Positions 1 through 9,500 of a DNA stretch of 64,000 bases are shown here, piece by piece. The number at the start of each line of letters is the position of its first letter. The first letter of the stretch is position 1. The stretch comes from Arcticibacter pallidicorallinus (GTDB lineage: Bacteria; Bacteroidota; Bacteroidia; Sphingobacteriales; Sphingobacteriaceae), in the NCBI RefSeq assembly GCF_003002875.1, contig NZ_PVTH01000007.1, positions 62,001 to 126,000 on the forward strand, written 5' to 3'. The position numbers were made by a program, and so were the translations under genes. A model generated the notes under the pieces. The model was not told where the DNA came from, searched no databases, and saw nothing but the letters and a program-made list of their open reading frames with translations.

Positions 1-525
1 TTGACCGGACATACCCATTACAACGAGAACTATGTAGAGGATAATGTTTATGAACACATACATGCATCGGTATGTGCTGCCTGGTGGACGTCGCCTATTT
101 GCAACGATGGAACTCCAGGTGGTTACGGCGTATATGAGATTGACGGGAATGAATTAAAATGGTACTATAAATCGCTAGGCAGAGAAAAAGATTATCAGAT
201 GAAGTTATACCCACCGGGAAGTTATGCAGATAAGCCGGGCGCCGTTGTTGCGAATGTGTGGAACTGGGACAAAGACTGGAAGGTAGAATGGTTTGAGGAT
301 GGGAAGCTTATGGGGAATATGCAACAGTACACTGGTTTGGATGCCGATGCCGTGAAATATATGGCAGGCGCTGATAAGCCGGGAAAGTATTCGTGGATAG
401 AGCCGATGCTTACCGATCATCTGTTTTTTGTTACGCCTTCGCACAAAGCAAAAAAGCTCAAGGTGGTTGCGACAGACCGTTTCGGTGAAAAGTATGTACA
501 AGATCTTCGGTTAAAAGCAGACTAA
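1..525 (+). CDS. Calcineurin-like metallophosphoesterase, C-terminal part (5' end outside window)
   Basis: The frame is open at the left edge, so this is the last 174 residues of a longer protein. The fragment opens with GHTH, the conserved metal-binding motif near the end of the calcineurin-like phosphoesterase core. About 150 residues follow that resemble the beta-rich C-terminal domain attached to such enzymes in Bacteroidota. The family hydrolyses phosphoesters, often outside the cytoplasm; the substrate cannot be read from the fragment. It stops 88 bases before the first SGNH hydrolase on the same strand. Family confidence is good, specificity unknown. Confidence 0.7.
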   Translation: MTGHTHYNENYVEDNVYEHIHASVCAAWWTSPICNDGTPGGYGVYEIDGNELKWYYKSLGREKDYQMKLYPPGSYADKPGAVVANVWNWDKDWKVEWFEDGKLMGNMQQYTGLDADAVKYMAGADKPGKYSWIEPMLTDHLFFVTPSHKAKKLKVVATDRFGEKYVQDLRLKAD

Positions 526-613
526 ACGATGATTTGGTGCTTATAGTAGAATCTTGGTCTTAGCTTATCTTATCAGGCATTAGGAAAAGGCATTTACTTA
601 ACTTAACAATAAC

Positions 614-1309
614 GTGAAACACTCTATAATAAGGAGATTATTTTTTTTAGCGCTCGCGGTTGGATTGCCATTCGTCGGCAGTGCACAGTATACAAATGAA
701 AAAGACACTAGCTACGCGAATGGTTATTACGTAAAGCGTGTTCAATATTTTCAGAGTTTACCGGTTCAAAAAAGACCGATTGTATTTCTCGGCAATAGCA
801 TCACGGAGGTTGGACAGTGGCAGGACGTGACCGGTATGAAAAACGTGATCAATCGGGGTATTAGCGGCGATAATTCGTTCGGCGTATTTTATCGTCTTGA
901 TGACATTCTTGTTCAGCGGCCCAGGAAAATTTTCATTGCGATTGGCGTGAATGATATTAAGCGGGGTACACCTGTAGAGGTGATTGCCAGGAATTATGAA
1001 AGGATCATTCGCAAGGTCCAAAAGGAACAGCCCAAGACACAGTTATATCTTCAAAGTGTATTGCCTGTTACCGAGTCGGTTTTAGCTGATATCTATAACA
1101 ATATCCGCAATAACCGCATAATGGTATTGAACGCATTGATGAAAGATCTTTGCGTGAAATATAGGGTGACGTATGTAGACTTGTACAACAATGTCTTTAA
1201 GGATGAAAACGGTCAGCTCTTCCGCTCTCTGACTACGGACGGGCTGCATTTACAGCCGGAAGCATACGTGCTATGGGCGAACTATTTAAAAAAACAAAAG
1301 TATCTCTGA
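614..1309 (+). CDS. Secreted SGNH/GDSL-family hydrolase, copy 1
   Basis: This 231-residue protein starts at a GTG and has a signal peptide ending near residue 24 (VGSAQ). The SGNH blocks are in order: GNSI with nucleophile Ser62, the RGISGDN glycine block near 81-87, GVND with Asn113, and DGLH with Asp209 and His212. Family members are periplasmic or surface esterases that remove acetyl or acyl groups from carbohydrates. The next gene starts one base after the stop and encodes a protein of the same architecture, so the pair is a tandem duplication probably read as one transcript. The substrate is unknown; deacetylation of a glycan fits the sugar genes nearby. Confidence 0.8.
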   Translation: MKHSIIRRLFFLALAVGLPFVGSAQYTNEKDTSYANGYYVKRVQYFQSLPVQKRPIVFLGNSITEVGQWQDVTGMKNVINRGISGDNSFGVFYRLDDILVQRPRKIFIAIGVNDIKRGTPVEVIARNYERIIRKVQKEQPKTQLYLQSVLPVTESVLADIYNNIRNNRIMVLNALMKDLCVKYRVTYVDLYNNVFKDENGQLFRSLTTDGLHLQPEAYVLWANYLKKQKYL

Positions 1310-1310
1310 T

Positions 1311-1997
1311 ATGAAATTGAAATTCGTTAAAGCTGCGGTATTTAGCGCGGCATTATTCGCCGGTGGATCGGCTATGGCGCAGGAAGTAAAGATAGACAGC
1401 AGTTATAACAATGTCTATTACAAGGGTAGGATGGAACTCTTCGAAAATCTGCCATTGACTGGAAAATCTACTGTCTTTTTAGGTAATAGCATTACCGAAA
1501 GGGGCATGTGGCATGAATTGCTTCCCGGTAAAATTGTAATGAACAGGGGTATTGGAGGCGACAATACATTCGGTGTGTTGGCACGCATCGCGCCTATTAT
1601 TTCTGCTAAGCCAGTCAAAGTATTTTTGCTAATCGGCATCAATGATATTGGCAGAAATCTACCTGTAGAAGTGATCGCAAGTAATTATGAAAAGATCATT
1701 CAGCAGTTCCGAAAAGGGTCTCCCAAAACGGTGATCTACCTGCAAAGCGTTTTGCCGATGAATGATGATATTTTGAAAGCCGACTACCTGAAAAATAAAG
1801 GACATCTCATCGTGCAGCTTAATGATAGGGTCAAGGCTCTGGCCGCGAAATACAAGCTGACTTATGTAAACCTGCATGAGGTGTTTGATGACGGGACTGG
1901 AAAACTAAAAGCTAGCTTAACGGACGATGGGATTCACATTAAGCCAGCTGCCTACGTCCTTTGGGTAGACTACCTGAAACGTAAGGCCTACTTATAG
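1311..1997 (+). CDS. Secreted SGNH/GDSL-family hydrolase, copy 2
   Basis: The protein has 228 residues with an N-terminal signal peptide (cleavage near AMAQ, residue 24). The catalytic set is complete: Ser60 in GNSIT, Gly in NRGIGGDN, Asn111 in GINDIG, and Asp206/His209 in DDGIH. It parallels the upstream copy along its whole length, including the FLGNSITE core and the YLQSVLP stretch, but with many substitutions, so the duplication is not recent. It ends 16 bases from the stop of the convergent ROK regulator. The role is probably esterase action on acylated sugars in the periplasm. Confidence 0.8.
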   Translation: MKLKFVKAAVFSAALFAGGSAMAQEVKIDSSYNNVYYKGRMELFENLPLTGKSTVFLGNSITERGMWHELLPGKIVMNRGIGGDNTFGVLARIAPIISAKPVKVFLLIGINDIGRNLPVEVIASNYEKIIQQFRKGSPKTVIYLQSVLPMNDDILKADYLKNKGHLIVQLNDRVKALAAKYKLTYVNLHEVFDDGTGKLKASLTDDGIHIKPAAYVLWVDYLKRKAYL

Positions 1998-2013
1998 TAG
2001 TTCTTACGTATGA

Positions 2014-3240
2014 CTAAGCAATAGATAGAAATCTGTTTCTGACTAGTAAGCAGGCACCCACGACGCCGGCTTTATCACCCAGATTGGATACTTTGATTTG
2101 CGTGTCGTTATTTACTAAACTGAGGGTGTATTTGTTAAGTGTGCTTTTAATGGGCAATATCAAATACTCCCCAGTTGCTACAAGATTTCCGCCCAGGATA
2201 ACGAGTTCCGGGTTGAATATGTTTATAAGTGTGGCGATTCCTCTTCCCAGTTTCTCGCCTATATCCGCAATAAGCTCGATTGCGAGGGTATCGTCATTAT
2301 TTGCCGCTTCAATGATATCTTCCAGTCTGATATCTTCAATAGATTCTATTTTGGACGTCAAGGCCGACGAAGATCCATTTCTCAGCTTCTCCCGGAAGAA
2401 TCGGGTTAGTGCCCAGCCAGATGCCTCCGTTTCAAGACAGCCCTTTTTCCCGCAGTGACATATTATCTCATTTTTGAAAGATGGAATATGACCAAACTCG
2501 CCTGCGAAGCCTGATTTTCCATAATATAGCTGACTGTTTATAAGTATTCCCATGCCCAGGCCATAGTCGAGATTCAGAAAAAGGACATTTTTCTCATCCT
2601 TTACAATACCTGATGAAAACTCTCCGAAGGCCATAGCCCTGGAATCATTCTCCAGAAAGACCTTTATTCCTATTTGTGATTCGATGACTTTGCTCAGAGG
2701 CTCCTCGTTAAAATGGAAGAAGCTATAGCTATAGCCTGTCGCGTAGTTGATGCGGCCGGAAAGATTCAGACCGAGGCCGAGGATCTTATCTTTCGAAATG
2801 GAACTACCCTTTATAAAGCTTTTGATTAACCGGCACAGTTCATCAAGCGACTGGCTGTTATTTTCAAGCGCATAGGGCAGGTTCACAGAAAGATGAACAA
2901 TGTCTTTTTGGAGGTTTGTCAATCCGATATTGACATGGTTTTGTTTTACATCAACACCCAGGAAGAATCCAGATTCGGGAAGTAGGCCAAAGATATTGGG
3001 TCTTCTCCCACCTGTCGAGTCGATTTTGCCGAAATCTTTTAAAATATTGTCGGCGATCAATTCATTTACCAGTGTGGCGACTTTAGGCGCACTTAAATTC
3101 AACTCTTTACATAGATCAGCTACGGTGCAATTGCCGAAGTTGGCCATATAAGAAATAACCGTTTTCTTAAGATTGATGTTTTTATAGGCAACGCCTGTCA
3201 ATTTATCGGAGTTTAATTCTTCAAAAAAGGTTTTTTTCAT
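2014..3240 (-). CDS. ROK-family transcriptional repressor (NagC/Mlc type)
   Basis: A 408-residue protein with a winged helix-turn-helix at about 30-75 followed by a ROK sugar-kinase-like domain. Landmarks are GVD near 95, END near 197-199, GEFGH at 247-251 and the zinc motif C-x-C-x4-C at residues 261, 263 and 268, with GCLE after it. NagC and Mlc relatives bind DNA until a sugar or sugar phosphate is sensed. The gene is transcribed away from the FAD oxidoreductase-epimerase operon across a 666-base gap, the usual layout for a local regulator, so it likely controls that operon. The inducer is unknown. Confidence 0.87.
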   Translation of the reverse strand: MKKTFFEELNSDKLTGVAYKNINLKKTVISYMANFGNCTVADLCKELNLSAPKVATLVNELIADNILKDFGKIDSTGGRRPNIFGLLPESGFFLGVDVKQNHVNIGLTNLQKDIVHLSVNLPYALENNSQSLDELCRLIKSFIKGSSISKDKILGLGLNLSGRINYATGYSYSFFHFNEEPLSKVIESQIGIKVFLENDSRAMAFGEFSSGIVKDEKNVLFLNLDYGLGMGILINSQLYYGKSGFAGEFGHIPSFKNEIICHCGKKGCLETEASGWALTRFFREKLRNGSSSALTSKIESIEDIRLEDIIEAANNDDTLAIELIADIGEKLGRGIATLINIFNPELVILGGNLVATGEYLILPIKSTLNKYTLSLVNNDTQIKVSNLGDKAGVVGACLLVRNRFLSIA

Positions 3241-3906
3241 AGTATTCGCTAAAGTTCAGGTTGCACTCCTAAAGAAAGGATTTATTCCTCTTTATATCAA
3301 TCTTATTCTTCATAATTAATCCTTTTTATGGAAAATGGAATAAAACGGCTACTTTTTAAAAAAATGAAAAAACAAGTCGTCGCCTAACACAAATTGACGT
3401 CTTCGACTGCAATAGTTTATCGTAAAAATACGTAATTACGGACATTTTTGCTTCTTAGAAAGTTTGCAAACCGTTTAATAGAATAGCATCAATACCTCGT
3501 TACTGAAATAGAGCTAGTATTAAATCTTGTCTTTGATTGTTCCTGACTCCAGATTGATGTTCGACGAGCTAATAGTCGGAGAATTGGAGGGTTAGTAGAC
3601 GATTTAGAATTTAAGGCATATTCTTAAGCTTAGAAGAGACTGCAGTTGGCTAAGTTTATTTTGCTACTATTTGGGGGCTGGGCTGAGATTATATATTGTT
3701 GTATTTCCCGATTTAGTTTTTTCGATTTTCTTCCACGGTTTTCAACGGAAAGTTCCTGGTTTATGAAGGGTTGAAAGATTATTGCTTACAATCGATATAG
3801 TAATAAGTACTTTAAGACTTAAGCTTAAGTATTAATAGTTTTAAAAATAATTTAATAATGCTATCTATGTTGGGTAAAATTATTATTTTAGCTTAATTAG
3901 TTCATT
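3241..3906. promoter_or_regulatory. Divergent 666-bp regulatory gap, with a 14-bp palindrome
   Basis: No convincing gene is seen here; the region is AT-rich with stops in all frames. It separates the ROK repressor from the operon it probably controls. A perfect palindrome, ACTTAAGCTTAAGT, lies at 3817-3830, about 77 bases before the oxidoreductase start. It is a candidate operator for the ROK protein, since the family binds inverted repeats. No good TAnnTTTG promoter box was found, so the transcription start is not assigned. Confidence 0.35.
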
Positions 3907-5772
3907 ATGCATAAAATTAAAAAAATAGTTTGGCTCATGCTGGTACTGTCTTTAACGAATGTGTTAAAGGCGAATGACCGAAGTTCGGATATCCGCGTTG
4001 ATTTACTTATTGTAGGCGGTGGAGCCAGCGGTACGACTGCGGGAATACAGGCAGCTCGGATGGGTGTGAAAACTTTGATAGTGGAGGAAACAGAGTGGCT
4101 GGGAGGGATGCTTACATCAGCAGGCGTATCAGCAATTGACGGAAATCATCAGATGCCTGCAGGCTTATGGGCCGAGTTTCGACAGAAACTATATAATCAT
4201 TATGGTGGACCCGAAGCGGTTGAAACTGGTTGGGTGAGCAATACTTTATTCGAGCCACATGTTGGAAATAGGATATTAAAAGAGCTGGCAACGGAAAAGA
4301 ACCTGTCTATATGGTATAATACGGAGTGGAGCAGTGTGTCCCGGAACGGCCAGCAATGGGAGGTATCTGTGAAAAAAGGGAAGAAGCTGCACAAAATCAG
4401 AGCGACCCAAATTATTGATGCGACCGAACTTGGTGATGTGATGGCCTATCTGAAAGTTCCATCCCGTCTTGGAATGGATAGTAAGGCTGAAATGGGTGAG
4501 GTATTTGCGCCGGATAATGCAAATGACATTATTCAGGATATGACTTACGTGGTCGTATTGAAAGACTACGGAGCAAAAGCCAATAAAACTATCAGGAAAC
4601 CGGCTGGGTATGATCCTTCCGTTTTTAGCTGTTGCTGCGATGTGTCGGATCCGGCAAGTCATAACGGACCTGAAGACAATTGCTTTCAAATGATGCAGTA
4701 CGGGCGTTTGCCAAATAATAAGTACATGATCAACTGGCCAAAGTGCGGTAATGATATTTATTTGAATATCATTGAAAAGAGCCGGGCGGACAGAAAGGAA
4801 GCACTTAAAGAAGCAAAGTTACATACCTTACGCTTTCTGTACTATTTGCAGACGGAGTTGGGATATAAGAACCTGGGTATTGCAGATGATGAGTTCCCGA
4901 CGAAAGATAAGTTTCCTATGATTCCATATCATCGTGAGTCACGTCGCCTAAAGGGTATTGTTACGATGACCCTGGGGCACGTATCCAATCCTTATCAGTT
5001 TAATCAACCTTTATACAGAACCGGAATTGCGGTGGGTGACTATACAATAGATCATCATCATCTAAAGAATCCTTCTGCTCCAGCGATTGACTTCGTTAAG
5101 ATTAAGGTTCCTTCTTATAATGTGCCACTGGGATCTTTAATCCCGGAACAGCAAGATGGGTTGATCGTATCGGAAAAGAGTATCAGCGTTAGCAATATTG
5201 TAAATGGAGCAACACGTTTGCAACCGGTAGTGCTTACCATTGGGCAGGCATCCGGTGCGTTGGCAGCAATAGCGATCAAAAATAAGGTTGAGCCAAGAAG
5301 CGTGAACATCAGGGAAGTACAACAGGCGTTGTTACAGTCGAAAGCCTATATCATGCCCTTTATCGATGTGAAGCCAGAAGATCAGGATTTTGCAGCTATT
5401 CAGCGCATTGGAGCAACAGGAATACTGGAAGGTATCGGGATATCTTATAAGTGGGCGAACCAAACATGGTTCTATCCAAAGAGGGAAATAAGTGAATATG
5501 AACTGGTTAAAGGACTGCAGAGCTATTATCCACAGTTGAAGATGTTTCAGGCATCAGGCGCAGTACTGACACCTGAGTTTTTTGTAGAAGTTCTAAAAGC
5601 GATAAAGCCGGAATTTAGTTATGAAACATTGGCTACAAGCTGGGCGCAAGCAGGTGTAAAAGCCACTTTGTCACCTGGCTTAGCCTTGGACAGGCGAACG
5701 GCTGCAGTTTTGATCGATAAATATCTTGATCCTTTTTCGGTTACGATTGACTTCAATGGCAATCCCAAATAG
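3907..5772 (+). CDS. Exported FAD-dependent oxidoreductase (FAD_oxidored family)
   Basis: This 621-residue protein has an N-terminal signal or anchor segment (about residues 5-22) and then the dinucleotide-binding fingerprint VGGGASG at 37-43. The ETEWLGGM stretch near 61-68 is typical of FAD_oxidored proteins in polysaccharide-use loci of Bacteroidota. A C-terminal part of about 140 residues lies beyond the flavin core. The family oxidises small molecules or sugars with a bound flavin, but the substrate is undefined. It is the first gene of a forward operon (oxidoreductase, DUF5009, DUF4434, AGE epimerase) with gaps of 12 to 94 bases. The start was chosen because the signal sequence follows it directly. 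Confidence 0.8.
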   Translation: MHKIKKIVWLMLVLSLTNVLKANDRSSDIRVDLLIVGGGASGTTAGIQAARMGVKTLIVEETEWLGGMLTSAGVSAIDGNHQMPAGLWAEFRQKLYNHYGGPEAVETGWVSNTLFEPHVGNRILKELATEKNLSIWYNTEWSSVSRNGQQWEVSVKKGKKLHKIRATQIIDATELGDVMAYLKVPSRLGMDSKAEMGEVFAPDNANDIIQDMTYVVVLKDYGAKANKTIRKPAGYDPSVFSCCCDVSDPASHNGPEDNCFQMMQYGRLPNNKYMINWPKCGNDIYLNIIEKSRADRKEALKEAKLHTLRFLYYLQTELGYKNLGIADDEFPTKDKFPMIPYHRESRRLKGIVTMTLGHVSNPYQFNQPLYRTGIAVGDYTIDHHHLKNPSAPAIDFVKIKVPSYNVPLGSLIPEQQDGLIVSEKSISVSNIVNGATRLQPVVLTIGQASGALAAIAIKNKVEPRSVNIREVQQALLQSKAYIMPFIDVKPEDQDFAAIQRIGATGILEGIGISYKWANQTWFYPKREISEYELVKGLQSYYPQLKMFQASGAVLTPEFFVEVLKAIKPEFSYETLATSWAQAGVKATLSPGLALDRRTAAVLIDKYLDPFSVTIDFNGNPK

Positions 5773-5784
5773 GTTAGAAGGAGT

Positions 5785-7176
5785 ATGAAAAGATCCGAAA
5801 GTTTAGACGCACTTCGTGGCTTAGCGATTCTACTGATGGTGTATTCGGGAAGCATCGCTTTTGGTGAAGCACTGCCAGGATGGATGTTTCATGCTCAGGT
5901 TCCTCCACCGAAACATATTTTTAATCCTGACTTACCCGGAATAACCTGGGTGGATTTGGTCTTTCCTTTTTTTCTTTTCTCTATGGGCGCCGCTATTCCT
6001 TTAGCTGCCCAGAAGAGGATTCAGGCTAAGGAGCCCAAGAGGCAAGTATTCTTTCATATTCTTAAGCGGTTTTTGCTGCTGGCATTTTTTGCTCTATTCA
6101 CGATGCATGCGAGGGCCTGGGTGATGAGTGCGACACCCTCTGTGACTGAGTATCTTTTTTCTATAGGGTGTTTTGTTTTGCTGTTTCTGATATACGGGTC
6201 GTTTAAAGGCATCATGGCGGCTAGAGTCGAAATGGCTTTGAAGGCGGGCGGTTGGATATTGGCTGTGGCTTTCCTTGTATTCTTTCCTTTCAAAGGGACG
6301 GGCTTCAGTGTCTACTCTGTTGATATTATTATTATGGTGTTAGCCAATATGGCGTTATTTGGGATGCTTATATGGTGGTTTACTAAAGAGAAGCCACTTT
6401 GGAGAATTGCAGTGTTACCTTTCGTAATGGCTGTGTTTCTGGCCTCGACAGAAAAGGATTCACTGAATATGCACTTCTTTAACTGGTCGCCATTTCCTTG
6501 GTTGTACAAATTTTACTATCTCAAATATCTGTTTATCATACTCCCTTCCACCCTTGCAGGGGAGTGGCTATTAGAGAGGAAAAGTACGGAAATGGATGAT
6601 AAGAATGGCAAACTATGGGATTTGTCGGCTGTTTTGGTCATAGTGCTGATACTGCTGGTGAATTTGGCAGGACTATATATGCGATTGCTCGTATCTAACC
6701 TGATTTGCACGGTGGCACTTAGTGCTGGTCTGTTGACCTTGTTGAAAAGGTCCTTTCGGAATAGTCTTGTGGGACTAGATAAATTTGTCAATTCAGGGCT
6801 CTATCTGCTGATGCTGGGTTTGTGTTTTGAAGCTTATCAGGGCGGAATAAAAAAGGATTTTTCGACATACAGTTACTATTTTGTTTGTACGGGTCTGGCT
6901 TTCCTGACACTCACCGCTATGATGATACTAGAGGATCGGGGATATTTCAAGAGCGTAATGGCTTTTTTTGCCTCGAACGGTAAAAATCCGATGATTGCAT
7001 ATACAGCAGGTAATCTGTTGCTGATTCCTTTGTTCAAGATGACGGGTGTATCTGTATGGCTTGACAGCCTGATGGGCAATGCAGCTGAAGGTTTGCTTCG
7101 AGGAATCATTTTTACAATGATAGTTTCTCTGGTTACGGTCTTTTTTGTGAAGCGTAGGATTTTTTGGAAGACCTGA
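5785..7176 (+). CDS. DUF5009 / heparan-glucosaminide N-acetyltransferase-like membrane protein
   Basis: A 463-residue polytopic membrane protein with roughly ten to twelve hydrophobic segments. It opens with RSESLDALRGLAILLMV, a signature of membrane acyltransferases related to DUF5009 and the lysosomal heparan acetyltransferase, and has a VDLVFPFFLFSMG segment near residues 52-64. Such proteins are thought to carry acetyl groups across the membrane onto sugars; the reaction here is inferred. It starts 12 bases after the oxidoreductase stop. Together with the SGNH esterases it suggests that the locus handles acetylated sugars. Confidence 0.7.
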   Translation: MKRSESLDALRGLAILLMVYSGSIAFGEALPGWMFHAQVPPPKHIFNPDLPGITWVDLVFPFFLFSMGAAIPLAAQKRIQAKEPKRQVFFHILKRFLLLAFFALFTMHARAWVMSATPSVTEYLFSIGCFVLLFLIYGSFKGIMAARVEMALKAGGWILAVAFLVFFPFKGTGFSVYSVDIIIMVLANMALFGMLIWWFTKEKPLWRIAVLPFVMAVFLASTEKDSLNMHFFNWSPFPWLYKFYYLKYLFIILPSTLAGEWLLERKSTEMDDKNGKLWDLSAVLVIVLILLVNLAGLYMRLLVSNLICTVALSAGLLTLLKRSFRNSLVGLDKFVNSGLYLLMLGLCFEAYQGGIKKDFSTYSYYFVCTGLAFLTLTAMMILEDRGYFKSVMAFFASNGKNPMIAYTAGNLLLIPLFKMTGVSVWLDSLMGNAAEGLLRGIIFTMIVSLVTVFFVKRRIFWKT

Positions 7177-7270
7177 TTGTAATGATATTAAAGATAATAA
7201 ATAGTACGTGTCTGTTTCAGGTCTACAATTTGGGTCGAAGATAAGACGGAGGTTTGTAAAATATAGAAGT

Positions 7271-8200
7271 ATGAAAATTACAGGAACTTTCCTTGACGAG
7301 ATCTCACACGATATCCCCCATCAGAACTGGGGAAGAGAAGAGTGGGATAGGGATTTCGGGTATATGAAGAGCGTTGGGATAGATACCGTGATCATGATCA
7401 GAAGTGGTTATCGCCGGTTCGTCACTTATCCATCAGTCTATTTGCAAAGTACATTTGGCTGTTACGAACCTCCTGTGGATTTGGTGCAGATGTATTTGGA
7501 GCTGGCTGAAAAGCATGGGATGAAGTTTTACTTTGGCTTGTATGATAGCGGACATTACTGGGATACGGGAAATCTGCAGCACGAAATTGATGCTAACCGA
7601 TATGTCATTGATGAAGTGTGGCAGAAGTACGGTCACTTCAAGAGCTTTGGTGGCTGGTATCTGAGTATGGAGATCAGTCGTCGGACTAAAGGCGCGACAG
7701 ATGCATTCAGAACGCTTGGGATGCAATGTAAAGGAGTGAGCGGAGGCTTGCCGACTTTCATCTCTCCATGGATTGATGGTAAAAAGGCTGTTATGGCTGC
7801 CTCTGCAGGCTTATCTAAGGACGACGCAGTGTCGATTCGTGAGCATGAGCAGGAGTGGAGTGAAATCTTTGATGGCGTTCAGGGAGCTGTTGATGCCGTT
7901 GCTTTTCAGGACGGACATATTGACTATCATGAGTTGGACAGCTTCTTCGAAGTGAATAAGAAAATGGCAGACCGCTTTGGATTGGAATGCTGGACAAACG
8001 CCGAGAGCTTCGACAGGGATATGCCCATTAAGTTTCTGCCTATTAAGTTTGAGAAGTTGAGGCTGAAGCTAGAGGCTGCTTCCCGTGCCGGATATGATAA
8101 GGCTATCACATTTGAGTTTTCACACTTTATGAGTCCTCAGTCCGCGTATCCGCAGGCAGGACATTTATACAACAGATATCGGGAATATCTGGAATATTAG
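7271..8200 (+). CDS. DUF4434 family protein (TIM-barrel, glycoside-hydrolase-like)
   Basis: I place the start at the ATG at 7271, giving 309 residues beginning MKITGTFLDEISHDIPHQNW. The frame is open to 7208, but the extra 21 residues are basic and do not look like this family's N terminus. The sequence reads as a beta/alpha barrel with acidic residues at strand ends (GWYLSMEI, VAFQDGH, TFEFSHFMSP), as in DUF4434 proteins of sugar loci. No signal peptide is seen, so it is probably cytoplasmic. It lies 16 bases before the AGE epimerase. Exact activity unknown. Confidence 0.65.
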   Translation: MKITGTFLDEISHDIPHQNWGREEWDRDFGYMKSVGIDTVIMIRSGYRRFVTYPSVYLQSTFGCYEPPVDLVQMYLELAEKHGMKFYFGLYDSGHYWDTGNLQHEIDANRYVIDEVWQKYGHFKSFGGWYLSMEISRRTKGATDAFRTLGMQCKGVSGGLPTFISPWIDGKKAVMAASAGLSKDDAVSIREHEQEWSEIFDGVQGAVDAVAFQDGHIDYHELDSFFEVNKKMADRFGLECWTNAESFDRDMPIKFLPIKFEKLRLKLEAASRAGYDKAITFEFSHFMSPQSAYPQAGHLYNRYREYLEY

Positions 8201-8216
8201 CGAATAAGAATAGGAT

Positions 8217-9398
8217 ATGAGAGAATACAGTAATATTTATCAGGAAGAATTGCTTCAGCAGGTACTTCCTTTTTGGATGAAAAATTCCAGGGACGAAGTA
8301 CATGGTGGTTATTTTACCTGTTTAGATCGTGCGGGAGATGTATACGATACAGACAAATTCATCTGGCTGCAGGGCAGGCAGGTATGGATGTTTTCTATGC
8401 TATACAACAACGTTGAGCAGCGGGAAGATTGGTTGAAAATGGCCCTGCACGGGGCGGATTTCCTTCGAAAGAACGGTCGGGATAAAGAAGGAAACTGGTA
8501 CTTTTCGCTAAACAGGGAAGGGAAGCCTTTGGTTCAGCCATACAATATCTTTTCAGACTGTTTTGCAGCGATGGGATTTGGAGCCTTGTATAAGGCTACA
8601 CAAAGAGATGAGCATGCTGAAATCGCCCGCAGGACATTTGAGAAAATTTTAAGACGCAGTGGTAATACCAAAGGACAATACAATAAAATTTACCCCGGTA
8701 CCAGGGAGCTCAAAGGCTTTTCTTTACCAATGATACTGAGTAATCTTTCTTTGGAGATTGAACATATATTGGACAAATCAGTTGTTGATAGCTTGATTTC
8801 TGAGGTGGTCCATGAGGTGCTTGACGTATTTTACAATGAAGAGATTGGCCTGGCCTTAGAGAATGTATATGCGGATGGGTCGTTTTGCGATTCGTTTGAA
8901 GGACGTACAGTCAACCCGGGTCACAATCTGGAAGCTATGTGGTTCCTGATGGATCTGGGCGTGAGACTGAATGATCAGAATTTGATTAACAAGGCTGTTA
9001 AGATTTCTCTTGACGTGCTGGAATATGGCTGGGATAAAGAGTTTGGAGGAATACTTTATTTCATGGATATCAAGGGGCATCCGCCGCAGCAGTTGGAGTG
9101 GGATCAGAAATTATGGTGGGTTCACGTTGAAGCACTGGTTTGTATGGCGAAGGCTTATCAACTAACAGGAAATGAGGCATGTCAAAAGTGGTTTGTGAAA
9201 CTTCATGACTATACATGGAACCGGTTCAGGGATTCGCAGTTTGGTGGGGAATGGTTCGGTTATCTGAACAGACGGGGTGAAGTATTGCTTCCGCTGAAAG
9301 GTGGGAAGTGGAAGGGTTGTTTCCATGTTCCCAGATCTTTGTATCAGATATCGACGACACTTAAGAAGGAAGTTCTTAGCCAAGGTGTGACAGCTTAA
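8217..9398 (+). CDS. AGE-family sugar epimerase/isomerase (N-acylglucosamine 2-epimerase like)
   Basis: The protein has 393 residues, the normal length for AGE/RnBP (alpha/alpha)6-barrel enzymes, with the family landmarks in order: LQGRQVWMF near 51-59, PGHNLEAMW with His236, and [12 protein letters not shown] with His370. The two histidines match the catalytic pair that interconverts C2 epimers such as N-acetylmannosamine and N-acetylglucosamine. Relatives act on cellobiose or mannose instead, so the substrate stays open. It is the last gene of the operon and is followed 21 bases later by a strong terminator. It is probably cytoplasmic. Confidence 0.83.
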   Translation: MREYSNIYQEELLQQVLPFWMKNSRDEVHGGYFTCLDRAGDVYDTDKFIWLQGRQVWMFSMLYNNVEQREDWLKMALHGADFLRKNGRDKEGNWYFSLNREGKPLVQPYNIFSDCFAAMGFGALYKATQRDEHAEIARRTFEKILRRSGNTKGQYNKIYPGTRELKGFSLPMILSNLSLEIEHILDKSVVDSLISEVVHEVLDVFYNEEIGLALENVYADGSFCDSFEGRTVNPGHNLEAMWFLMDLGVRLNDQNLINKAVKISLDVLEYGWDKEFGGILYFMDIKGHPPQQLEWDQKLWWVHVEALVCMAKAYQLTGNEACQKWFVKLHDYTWNRFRDSQFGGEWFGYLNRRGEVLLPLKGGKWKGCFHVPRSLYQISTTLKKEVLSQGVTA

Positions 9399-9419
9399 TA
9401 CTCTATTAATTGAATTTCC

Positions 9420-9466
9420 AGCGGTTTGCAATCGACACAGGTGTCGGTTGCAAACCGCTTTTTTTT
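9420..9466. terminator. Strong intrinsic terminator after the epimerase operon
   Basis: A 19-base stem (arms 9420-9438 and 9441-9459, one G-T wobble, two-base loop) is followed by a seven-T run. It ends the forward operon and faces the stop of the leftward MFS gene at 9501. Confidence 0.9.
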
Positions 9467-9500
9467 AACCCAGAGTTGGGTATCGAGCTATGATATGGTA

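Noticed and set aside
3277-3350. Inverted TTTATTCC / GGAATAAA pair near the ROK start as an operator
   Set aside because: Only eight bases in AT-rich DNA with a wide gap; expected by chance.
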